Source: Microlunatus endophyticus
GTDB taxonomy: Bacteria > Actinomycetota > Actinomycetes > Propionibacteriales > Propionibacteriaceae
Assembly (NCBI RefSeq): GCF_014646195.1
Contig: NZ_BMMZ01000001.1
Location: forward strand, 372,001-436,000
Length of the DNA stretch: 64,000 bases
Direction of reading: 5' to 3'
Of the stretch, positions 32,645 to 39,925 are shown one piece after another. Numbering within the stretch: position 1 is the first letter of the stretch; each line of letters starts with the position of its first letter. The position numbers were made by a program, and so were the translations under genes. The notes below the pieces were generated by a model, which searched no databases, was not told the DNA's origin, and was given only the letters and a program-made list of their open reading frames with translations.

Positions 32645-32775
32645 ACGGAAACGTGCACCTACTGCCAGGCGCGGCGCGGCCCGTTGGCGATTCTGGCGCT
32701 GTCGCGGACCGTCGCCGCCGTTGGGTCGGCTTGCCGGGATTGCGGCGAACGCGGTAGCGCTCTTGATCTTGTCGG

Positions 32776-32781
32776 TACGTT
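32776..32781 (+). promoter_or_regulatory. -10 hexamer TACGTT for the primase-helicase gene (leaderless)
   Basis: TACGTT ends 6 nt before GTG 32788, the same geometry as abiEi on the other side of this divergent region. It supports GTG 32788 over ATG 32809, although the latter has an AGGAG 3 nt upstream. Confidence 0.4.
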
Positions 32782-32787
32782 GACCGC

Positions 32788-35196
32788 GTGTCCGGCGACG
32801 AGGAGCGTATGGGCGTGGAAGAAGTTCGGGTGGTTCACGGTCAGGCGGTGGCAGGCAGGGCTGTCGAGTTGGAGCGTCGTCTGGCGACGCTTCGGGTCGA
32901 GAATCAGCGGTTGCGGAATTTGCTGCGGGTTTCCGATGGTGTGGAACCGCCATCTGAGCAACAGTTGTTGGTGCCGGCGGATCCCGGACTGGTGACCAAC
33001 GCCTCGTCGCAGGAGGCGAAGCTGGCGTTGTACGCGCGGCTGTTCGCGGCACGGCGTGATGTGTATGCCCGGTATTGGGAGAACCCGCGGAAGGGAACCA
33101 AAGGCTGGTCGCCGGTGGTGCGCGACCAGTTCAGGAGGGGTTCGGTGTGGGAGCGACGGCCGTTGCCGCTGACGACCGAGGTGGTGGAGGCGCACCTGCG
33201 CGACAGCGAGCTGTTCATGGGGCTGTACCCGCTGTTGCCGGACGCGACGTGTTGGTGGTTGGCAGCTGACTTCGACGGACCACGGTCGATGTTGGATGCG
33301 CACGCGTACGTGAAGTCGGCAGCGTCGCTGGGCGTGCCGTGCGGGTTGGAGATATCGCAGTCCGGCCGCGGTGCACATGTGTGGACATTCTTTACCGGGC
33401 CGGTTCCGGCTGCGGATGCGAGGGCGATGGGAACAGCCATCATCCATCGAGCGATGGGCCTGCGTGGGTCGATGTCGCTGACCAGCTACGACCGACTGTT
33501 TCCCAACCAGGACACGGTTCCGAGTGGTTCGTCGGGGCTGGGGAATCTGATCGCGGCGCCACTGAACGGAAGACGTCGTGTCGAGCGGCGTACCACTCTG
33601 TTCATCGACTTGGCGACGTGGGAGCCGTGGTCGGATCAGTGGGAGTTCCTCTCGAGGCTGGATCGGATGACCCCGCGGCAGGTCGTCGCCGTTGCCCGTA
33701 CGGAGAGGGTCACTGTCGGGCCGGAGCTGACGAAACTGGAGGCATCACCGGCTACCGCCATCCGACCGAAGCCGGCGCCACAGGTCGAGGCCTCCCTCGG
33801 ATCGAGATTGATCATCCGGGATGAAGATCTGACACCGGAGTTGTCGGCGGCGCTGCGGCATGCGGCGACGATCCATAACCCGGGCTTCTACGAGGCGCAG
33901 CGGGCGCGCCGGTCGACCTGGAACACTCCTCGTTTCGTTCAGGGCTTCGACGTCTCTGTCGACGGCGATCTGTTGCTGCCAAGGGGAATCCGCTGGCAGG
34001 CGGAGGATCTGGTTGCCCAGGCAGGCAGTCGACTGATCTGTGACGACGAGCGCAACCAGGGCAGCGAACTGGACGTGACGTTCGGCGGCCTCCTCGATGA
34101 CCGACAAGTCGCTGCGGTGAACGCCATGCTCGCGGCAGAAGACGGCATCCTGCACGCACCCACGGGCTCGGGAAAGACGATCATGGCGTGCGCGATCATC
34201 GCCGAGCGGGCGGTCAGCACCCTGATCTTGATCAACAAGACGACTCTGGCCACACAGTGGAGGAAGCAGATCCTCGACCTGCTCGACATCAAGGCCGGCC
34301 AACTGGGTGCAGGGCGCACCAGGACGACCGGCCGGATCGACATCATGATGGTGCAGACACTGGCCCGCCAGACGCCCGAAGAGATCCGCAAGCTGACCGA
34401 ATGATACGGCCAGGTCGTCATCGATGAATGCCATCACGTCGCAGCCGGTTCGTACGAAAGTGTTGTGTCACAGATCGGCGCCTCCTGGTGGCTCGGCCTG
34501 ACCGCGACGCCGGAGCGCAAGGACGGGCTGGAGCAGGTGACGACCTGGCAACTCGGGCCCATCCGGCACGTCATGCGTGACACCCTTCCGGACGAGGCGA
34601 GCCTGGTCACTCCTTACGACGGCCGGCGACGAACGCTGCACATCCACGAAACCGGCTTCCGCGCCCCTGGAGACTTCGACCCATCCGCACCGGGCGCGAT
34701 CAGCCAACTTGGAGCCGCACTCGCCGCCGACCCCGATCGCAACGGCCGACTGGCCGATGACATTCGTGCAGCTATAGAAATCGGAAGGAAGTGTCTGGTT
34801 CTGTCCCGCCGCCGCGATCAGCTCACGCTGCTGGCCGATCTACTGTCGGATGCCGATCCGATGATCATGCGCGGCGGCATCGGAAACCGGGCACTGGCAC
34901 AGATTCGCAGCAAGATCGCTGACGCCGAATCGTCCGATCCGTTGCTTGTCCTCACCACCGTCCCGTACGGGGGAGAAGGCTTCGACGCGCCGATCATCGA
35001 CACGGTCTTCCTCGTCGGGCCCATCTCCTATCCCGGCCTGCTGATCCAGGCAGTAGGAAGGGCGCTTCGCCGACACGAGAGCAAGACCGACGTCATCGTT
35101 CATGACTATGTCGACGTACATGTGCCAGTGCTCAATGCGCAGTACAGCCGACGCCGCGCCGCCTATCGACAGATGGGGTTCGTAGCTCAGAGTTGA
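32788..35196 (+). pseudogene. TOTE-type archaeo-eukaryotic primase fused to SF2 helicase, interrupted by in-frame TGA
   Basis: The full frame has 802 codons with one TGA at codon 539 (34402-34404). Order: an N-terminal coiled coil (VELERRLATLRVENQRLRNL); a primase domain with metal residues Asp161/Asp163 in WLAADFDG and His197 in SGRGAHVW; SYDRLFPNQDT, matching the TOTE conflict-system primase; then an SF2 helicase with Walker A APTGSGKTIM (Lys463), the TGA, Walker B VVIDECHHV, GLTATPERKDG, and QAVGRALRRHESKTD. The frame is unchanged and homology is uninterrupted across the TGA. One base change (for example CGA or GGA to TGA) therefore explains it. Without read-through, a 538-residue product lacking Walker B results. 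Confidence 0.85.
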
Positions 35197-35232
35197 ACGC
35201 GACCAACCGATAATCGAACATTTGTACGTTTT

Positions 35233-35247
35233 GTGTCCGAGGGGGGA
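35233..35247 (+). repeat. Right att repeat within tRNA-Leu
   Basis: GTGTCCGAGGGGGGA covers the tRNA 3' acceptor strand, the discriminator base and the end of the T arm. The identical copy is at 31013-31027. Confidence 0.7.
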
Positions 35248-35319
35248 CTTGAACCCCCAAGCCCTGTAAAGGGCACTAGCACCTCAAGCTAGCGCGTCTA
35301 CCTATTCCGCCACCCGGAC
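35234..35319 (-). tRNA. tRNA-Leu (anticodon GAG)
   Basis: This 86-nt class II tRNA is on the minus strand. The acceptor pairs GTCCGGG with CTCGGAC (one G-U). The anticodon stem CTAGC/GCTAG encloses loop TTGAGGT, giving anticodon GAG (reads CUC and CUU). A long variable arm (GTGCCCTTTACAGGGC region) and the T arm GGGGGTTCAAGTCCCCC follow. CCA is not encoded; the genome reads CAA after the discriminator A. Its 3' end is the right boundary of the island. Confidence 0.95.
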
Positions 35320-35476
35320 CGGGTCACCGCCGAGAGGCGGGCGCATGAACTATAGCCAAGGGAGGGCTGGACCGCCAAAGCCAAGATCCCCGCGCCTCCC
35401 GGGTGGTCGGGCGTAATCACCGTACGACGACCCAGGAGTCCCGCTCGTACGGTGTTCTGCGACGCTTGGCAGTGGA

Positions 35477-35495
35477 TTAGGCAAGGCTAACTTTT
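35477..35495 (+). promoter_or_regulatory. Iron box (IdeR/DtxR-type)
   Basis: TTAGGCAAGGCTAACTTTT matches the IdeR consensus TTAGGTTAGGCTAACCTAA at 14 of 19 positions, including the AGGCTAAC half. It lies upstream of the likely -35 of the VIT-type gene (-10 TAAAAT at 35520). IdeR bound upstream of -35 activates iron-storage genes in mycobacteria, so iron-dependent activation is plausible here. Confidence 0.65.
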
Positions 35496-35514
35496 CTGGA
35501 ACTGTTCCAGAAAA
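35492..35514. promoter_or_regulatory. Perfect 23-bp palindrome over the VIT gene -35
   Basis: TTTTCTGGAAC (35492-35502) is followed by one T and then the exact reverse complement GTTCCAGAAAA (35504-35514). It covers the expected -35 position for the -10 TAAAAT, so a bound repressor would block transcription. It overlaps the end of the iron box. It does not match LexA (GAAC-N4-GTTC), and the regulator is unknown. Confidence 0.7.
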
Positions 35515-35519
35515 CGCTC

Positions 35520-35525
35520 TAAAAT
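35520..35525 (+). promoter_or_regulatory. -10 hexamer TAAAAT for the VIT gene (leaderless)
   Basis: TAAAAT ends 7 nt before ATG 35533. A 17-nt spacer would place the -35 at about 35497-35502, inside the perfect palindrome. Confidence 0.5.
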
Positions 35526-35532
35526 CGGGGGC

Positions 35533-36294
35533 ATGAGCGAGATGGCCGCCGAACGAGATGACCAGACCACTGTCACCGCGCCACAGCAGAACGACTCCCA
35601 CACCGCGACGCCCGAACCGCACGAGGGCATCAACCAACGGCTGAACTGGCTGCGGGCCGGCGTCCTGGGTGCCAACGACGGCATCGTCTCGGTGGCAGGC
35701 ATCGTGGTCGGTGTCGCCGGCGCTGCGGTCAGCCGCAACGCGATCGGCCTGGCCGGACTGGCGGGACTGGTCGCCGGCGCGCTGTCGATGGCTGCCGGTG
35801 AGTACGTCTCGGTCAGCACCCAGCGGGACACCGAGGAGGCGCTGATCGAGAAGGAGAAGCACGAACTCGCGACCATGCCGGAGGAGGAGTTCGAGGAGCT
35901 GGTCGCGCTGTATCGCGAGAAGGGTCTGTCGGAGTCGCTGGCCCGCGAGGTGGCCCGGGAGCTCACTGATCATGATGTCCTGCAGGCCCATCTCGACGTC
36001 GAACTGGGGATCAACGCGGAAGACCTGACCAGCCCATGGATGGCGGCGGGTGCCTCGGCGGTCTCGTTCACGGTGGGAGCGCTGCTGCCGCTGTTGATGA
36101 TCATCCTGACGCCCGAGTCGGTCCGCATCCCGTTGACCTTCGGCTCGGTCGTGGTGGCCCTGATGATCACCGGATTCGCCAGCGCCCGCCTGGGTGGTGC
36201 GCCCGTCCTGCGGGCGGTGCTGCGCAACGTGATCGGCGGCGCCGTCGCGATGGTGATCACCTATCTGATCGGCATGGTCGCCGGCACCCTCTGA
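35533..36294 (+). CDS. VIT1/CCC1-family iron/manganese transporter
   Basis: The protein has 253 residues. It matches the vacuolar iron transporter family: INQRLNWLRAGVLGANDGIV in helix 1, SVAGIVVGVAGAAVS, GLVAGALSMAAGEYVSVSTQ in helix 2, the acidic cytoplasmic segment with metal-binding glutamates (ALIEKEKHELATMPEEEFEE), then three C-terminal helices. Bacterial members move Fe2+ or Mn2+ out of the cytosol. The iron box and overlapping palindrome upstream fit metal-controlled expression. No ferritin domain is fused. Confidence 0.9.
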   Translation: MSEMAAERDDQTTVTAPQQNDSHTATPEPHEGINQRLNWLRAGVLGANDGIVSVAGIVVGVAGAAVSRNAIGLAGLAGLVAGALSMAAGEYVSVSTQRDTEEALIEKEKHELATMPEEEFEELVALYREKGLSESLAREVARELTDHDVLQAHLDVELGINAEDLTSPWMAAGASAVSFTVGALLPLLMIILTPESVRIPLTFGSVVVALMITGFASARLGGAPVLRAVLRNVIGGAVAMVITYLIGMVAGTL

Positions 36295-36337
36295 GACGCG
36301 GCCGCGGTCGCGCTGGCCCGGATGACAGGATGACGTC

Positions 36338-37678
36338 ATGACGTCTGTTCCCTCCCAGCCTGCACCGAACACGTACGTTCCGGAGGCCGAGGTCGTCGGA
36401 CTCGCCTCGGAGCTGATCCGGATCGACACCTCCAACTACGGCCCCGAACCGGGCCCGGGGGAGCGGGCTGCCGCCGAACGGGTCGCCGAACTGCTGGACG
36501 AGGTCGGGATCAGCAGTCAGCTGTACGAGTCGGAGCCCCGACGCACCAGCCTGGTCGCCGACTGGTCCCCGGACGGGGTGGACGCCTCGGTCCCGCCGCT
36601 GTTGATCCACGCCCACCTGGACGTCGTGCCCGCCAACGCTGCCGACTGGCAGGTCGACCCGTTCGCCGGGGAGATCAAGGATGGCTGCGTGTGGGGCCGC
36701 GGGGCGGTCGACATGAAGGACTTCGATGCGATGCTGCTCAGCGTCGTACGAGCGCGGGCGAAAGCCGGTGTTGCGCCACGCCGGCCGATCCGGATGATCT
36801 TCACGGCCGACGAGGAGGCCGGCGGTCTGCTCGGCTCACAATGGCTTGTTGATCATCATCCCGAACACATCCGGGACTGCACCGAGGCGATCGGCGAGGT
36901 CGGCGGATTCTCTGTGACCGTTAAGGATGATCTTCGGCTGTATCTGATCCAGACGGCGGAGAAGGGAATGAACTGGCTGAAGCTGATCGCCGACGGCACG
37001 GCCGGTCACGGGTCGATGCGCAACCTCGACAATGCGGTCACCGAACTGTCGGCAGCGGTGGCCCGGATCGGCAACTACAAGTGGCCGGACCGGATCACCG
37101 CCTCCCAGCAGGCCTTCCTGAACGCCGTTTCTGAGGCGCTCGAGATTGATCTTGATCCCGACACGGTCGAGGCCACCCTGCAACGTCTGGGCAGCATCTC
37201 CCGGATGATCGGCGCCACCATGTCCAACACCGCGAACCCGACGATGTTGCAAGCCGGCTACAAGCACAACGTCATTCCCGGCCAGGCGACCGCGGCCGTC
37301 GACGGACGTACGGTGCCGGGCGGCGAGGAGGAGTTCTTCGCCACGATCAAGGAACTGATCGGCGACAAGGTGCATTACGAGGAGATGGTCAACCTGCAGG
37401 CGGTCGAGACCGATTTCGCCGGCGCCCTGGTCGAGGCGATGCAGATCAGCCTGGTCGCCGAGGACCCCCAGGCCAAGGCAGTGCCGTACCTGATGAGCGG
37501 CGGAACCGACGCCAAAGCCTGGGCCCGGCTCGGCGTTCAGTGCTTCGGGTTCGCGCCGCTGAAGCTGCCCCCGGAACTGGACTTCGTCGGCATGTTCCAC
37601 GGCATCGACGAGCGGGTGCCGACCGAGTCCCTGGAATTCGGTGCCCGGGTTTTGGACCGCTTCCTCGCGATCGCCTGA
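36338..37678 (+). CDS. M20-family metallopeptidase
   Basis: The protein is 446 residues from ATG 36338. The dizinc site is visible as LLIHAHLDVVPANAADWQVD (H-x-D), then WGRGAVDMKDFDAMLLSVVR and IFTADEEAGG (catalytic Glu-Glu). The dimerisation domain (NWLKLIADGTAGHGSMRNLD) contains the conserved G-x-H-G-S-M. The C-terminal His ligand is in GMFHGIDERVPTESLEFG. These features match the M20/DapE-ArgE-carboxypeptidase group. Substrate could be a dipeptide or an N-acyl amino acid. No neighbouring biosynthetic genes narrow it. Confidence 0.88.
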   Translation: MTSVPSQPAPNTYVPEAEVVGLASELIRIDTSNYGPEPGPGERAAAERVAELLDEVGISSQLYESEPRRTSLVADWSPDGVDASVPPLLIHAHLDVVPANAADWQVDPFAGEIKDGCVWGRGAVDMKDFDAMLLSVVRARAKAGVAPRRPIRMIFTADEEAGGLLGSQWLVDHHPEHIRDCTEAIGEVGGFSVTVKDDLRLYLIQTAEKGMNWLKLIADGTAGHGSMRNLDNAVTELSAAVARIGNYKWPDRITASQQAFLNAVSEALEIDLDPDTVEATLQRLGSISRMIGATMSNTANPTMLQAGYKHNVIPGQATAAVDGRTVPGGEEEFFATIKELIGDKVHYEEMVNLQAVETDFAGALVEAMQISLVAEDPQAKAVPYLMSGGTDAKAWARLGVQCFGFAPLKLPPELDFVGMFHGIDERVPTESLEFGARVLDRFLAIA

Positions 37679-37687
37679 AGCCGGGAC

Positions 37688-37693
37688 TACTCT
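37688..37693 (+). promoter_or_regulatory. -10 hexamer TACTCT for the DUF5703 gene (leaderless)
   Basis: TACTCT lies directly after the M20 peptidase stop and ends 9 nt before ATG 37703. Confidence 0.35.
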
Positions 37694-37702
37694 GGGCGGG
37701 CA

Positions 37703-37909
37703 ATGGCGATCACATCTGTCGGACCGGTCCAGTACCAGGTCGAGAAGGTTCGGCTCAGCCGCGACCTCTCTCGCGGCGCCGTGCGCAAACTGCTCACCGA
37801 TCACGCGGAGTACGGCGGCTGGGAACTGACCCGGCTGCGCCGCTACCGCGACGGCACCCGCGAGGTGTGGATACGCCGCAAGATCATCAAGGTCGCCTCG
37901 ACGCTCTGA
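37703..37909 (+). CDS. DUF5703-family small protein
   Basis: The protein has 68 residues. VQYQVEKVRLSRDLSRGAVR, LLTDHAEYGGWELTRLRRYR and DGTREVWIRRKIIKV match a short actinobacterial family often found next to M20 peptidases. It is very basic, with no signal peptide or membrane helix. The strand-helix-strand pattern suggests a small alpha/beta unit. Function is unknown. Its stop lies 3 nt before the left arm of palindromic repeat copy B. Confidence 0.8.
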   Translation: MAITSVGPVQYQVEKVRLSRDLSRGAVRKLLTDHAEYGGWELTRLRRYRDGTREVWIRRKIIKVASTL

Positions 37910-37912
37910 ACG

Positions 37913-38013
37913 CCGAGGGGTCAGTTACTACTCGATCTGTGTGGCGTGTCGTCAGGATCGGTTGACTTCCCTCACGACACGCTGGACACACCGAGGGATT
38001 AGTGATCCCTCGG
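37913..38013. repeat. Large palindromic repeat, copy B, between convergent genes
   Basis: This 101-bp element starts CCGAGGGGTCAGTTAC and ends GTGATCCCTCGG. Inner arms GTGTGGCGTGTCGT and ACGACACGCTGGACACAC pair around a 16-nt centre. The right end alone forms a perfect hairpin (CCGAGGGAT and ATCCCTCGG around TAGTG). Arm sequences and layout match copy A at 12971-13092. The right arm encodes the last codons of the leftward aldo/keto reductase, and the left arm follows the DUF5703 stop. Confidence 0.75.
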
Positions 38014-38979
38014 CGTGAGAGGGCGGGCGGTGAGGCGGCCGCCCGAGACGTCGTCGAGGGCGACGGCGATCTCGGTCGGCAGCGCCTTGCCTTCGACTGC
38101 GAGTGCCGGAGCCAGTTGCGCAGCCGTACGGGCGCCGAGCAGCGGGGCGGTGACGCCGGGGGCGTCGCGGACCCAGAGCAGCGCCACTTGCAGCGGATGC
38201 AAGTCCAGGCCCTCGGCCGCGCGGCCGACGGCTTCGACGACGGCACGCGACCGGGTCTGGAGATACGGCTCGGTGAACCAGGAGAAATGGTCGGTCGCCG
38301 CGCGCGAGTCGCGGGGGATCCCGGTCCGATACTTGCCGGTCAGGACCCCGCGGCCGAGCGGCGACCACGGGAACAGACCGAGGCCGAGCGCTCGGACGGC
38401 CGGCAGCACTTCGACCTCGGCCCGCCTGGCCAGCAGCGAATATTCGACCTGGGTGCTGGTGATCCTGGCCCTGCCGGGGACCGCCTGCTGCCAGGTGGCG
38501 GCCTGGGCGGTCTGCCAGCCGACGAAATTCGAGATCCCCACGTAGCGGGCCTTGCCGCTGTCGATCGCATGGTCGAGAGCCGACAATGTCTCATCCAGCG
38601 GTGCCGATCCCCATGCGTGCACCTGCCAGATGTCCACATGATCGGTGTCCAGCCGGCGCAGCGACCCTTCCAGGTCACGAAGCAGTGCCCGGCGGGAGGT
38701 GTCGGTGATTCGCTTGCCGTTGCGGATCGCGAACCCGGCCTTGGTGGCGATCACCAGCTCATCCCGGTCGACCACCTCACGGGTCAGCTTGGCGATCAGC
38801 CGCTCCGCGTCACCGCCGGCGTACGCGGCCGCCGTGTCGATCAGGTTGCCTCCGGCCTCGCAGAAGCTGGCCAGCAGGTCGCGGGCGTCGTCGGCGCTGG
38901 TATCCCGGGCCCAGGTCAGCGTCCCGAGCCCGAGCCGGGAAACCTGGAGTCCACTGTCGCCGACCTGCCGCATCTCCAT
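37999..38979 (-). CDS. Aldo/keto reductase
   Basis: The protein has 326 residues. This NADPH-dependent TIM-barrel oxidoreductase opens MRQVGDSGLQVSRLGLGTLT. The catalytic tetrad residues are visible as NLIDTAAAYAGGDAERLIAK (Asp, Tyr), LVIATKAGFAI (Lys) and DIWQVHAWGSAPLDETLSAL (His). GISNFVGWQTAQAATWQQ and VEYSLLARRAEVEVLPAVRA follow, then the cofactor-binding PLLGARTAAQLAPAL. It resembles the YghZ/Kvbeta-like group acting on small carbonyls or sugars. Its last codons lie in the right arm of palindromic repeat copy B. Confidence 0.9.
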   Translation of the reverse strand: MEMRQVGDSGLQVSRLGLGTLTWARDTSADDARDLLASFCEAGGNLIDTAAAYAGGDAERLIAKLTREVVDRDELVIATKAGFAIRNGKRITDTSRRALLRDLEGSLRRLDTDHVDIWQVHAWGSAPLDETLSALDHAIDSGKARYVGISNFVGWQTAQAATWQQAVPGRARITSTQVEYSLLARRAEVEVLPAVRALGLGLFPWSPLGRGVLTGKYRTGIPRDSRAATDHFSWFTEPYLQTRSRAVVEAVGRAAEGLDLHPLQVALLWVRDAPGVTAPLLGARTAAQLAPALAVEGKALPTEIAVALDDVSGGRLTARPLTPRDH

Positions 38980-39013
38980 GGGACGTGACCCTAACTTGTC
39001 CGGCCGCAGATCC

Positions 39014-39925
39014 TTATTCAGCCTGCGATGCGACGAGGGCCGCTCCCAGCAGGGCCGACTGATCCGGATCCTCGCTGCGGCGAAGCTCGAACGAGGCCCC
39101 CGAGGACGCGGATGCGAACCCGTCGCCGAGCGCCGGTTCGACCAGGTCCCAGGATCCGGCGATCGATCCGCCGACGACGACCACTTCGGCGCCGAACGCC
39201 GCGATGTACGGCGTCAGCGCGCGGGCGGCCGCCCGCCAGGCGCCCTGGAAGATGTCGAGCGCCGTCCGGTCGCCGCCCCGTGCCCGTTCGGTCAGCGCAC
39301 TGACACTCGTGAGGTCGACACCGCACGCCCGGTTGTACGCCGCCAGCACCGCCCGGCTCGAGGCCGTCTGCTCCAGCGGTCTGCCGTCGATCGTCAGCCG
39401 GTAGGCACTCCCTTCCGGTGGCACGGTCTCGCCCTCGGTCACCGCCAGCCCGTTGTGGACGAACCCGGTCCCGACGCCCGTGCCGAGCGTGATCCCGACC
39501 AGCCGGGCCGGCCTTGGTTCGCCGATCGCGAGCCATTCCCCGACAGCGAAGGCATCGGCGTCGTTGCTGAAACGGATCCGTACGCCCTCGCCGATCGCGG
39601 CGGCTAATCCGGCGCCGATGTCCAGCCCGGCCAGGGCCGAGAACTTGCCGACCCCCGCGAACCGGCCGATCCCTCGCCGGTAGTCGAAGGGCCCGGGCAT
39701 GGCGACGCCCCAGCTTGCTTGACCCGGACCGAGCCGTCGGGCCGTTGTCGCCCAGTGGCCGATGATCTCGGCAGCGGACCCGCTCGGATCCACGGTGGCA
39801 CGGAAGCGGCTGCCGGAGACGAGCCTGCCCGCCATCAGGTCGGCCAGCCCGACGCTGACATGCGAGCCGCCGACGTCCATCGCCGGATAGCGGCGCGGAT
39901 CAGGGGGCACGGAGCGGCTCTCCAT
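39014..39925 (-). CDS. ROK-family sugar kinase without the cysteine zinc motif
   Basis: The protein is 303 residues from ATG 39925, overlapping lacI by 26 nt; GTG near 39910 or ATG 39880 are alternatives. The phosphate-1 loop AMDVGGSHVSVGLADL, the catalytic region FSNDADAFAVGEWL (N-D-A-D) and LVGITLGTGVGTGFVHNG are standard for ROK kinases. The usual zinc motif C-x-C-G-x-x-G-C-x-E is absent; that region reads VPPEGSAYRLTIDGRPLEQT. Its place in an operon with a mannose-6-phosphate isomerase and opposite an alpha-mannosidase suggests a manno- or hexokinase. This is inference. Confidence 0.82.
   Translation of the reverse strand: MESRSVPPDPRRYPAMDVGGSHVSVGLADLMAGRLVSGSRFRATVDPSGSAAEIIGHWATTARRLGPGQASWGVAMPGPFDYRRGIGRFAGVGKFSALAGLDIGAGLAAAIGEGVRIRFSNDADAFAVGEWLAIGEPRPARLVGITLGTGVGTGFVHNGLAVTEGETVPPEGSAYRLTIDGRPLEQTASSRAVLAAYNRACGVDLTSVSALTERARGGDRTALDIFQGAWRAAARALTPYIAAFGAEVVVVGGSIAGSWDLVEPALGDGFASASSGASFELRRSEDPDQSALLGAALVASQAE

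Larger units (their letters stand above)
31013..35247. mobile_element. 4.2-kb tRNA-Leu-associated defence island
   Basis: The segment is bounded by a 15-bp direct repeat, one copy being the 3' end of tRNA-Leu(GAG). It contains an AbiEi/AbiEii pair and a TOTE-type primase-helicase gene and nothing else recognisable. The bases appear somewhat less GC-rich and the codon choice less biased than in the flanks (for example many TTG, TCG and GCG codons in the helicase gene). No integrase, transposase or relaxase is present, so it is either a degraded element or one mobilised in trans. Confidence 0.65.

Noticed and set aside
34402..34404. Selenocysteine decoding of the in-frame TGA in the helicase
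   Set aside because: The position does not correspond to a redox cysteine in the helicase family and no SECIS-like hairpin was evident just downstream. A nonsense change is the simpler explanation.
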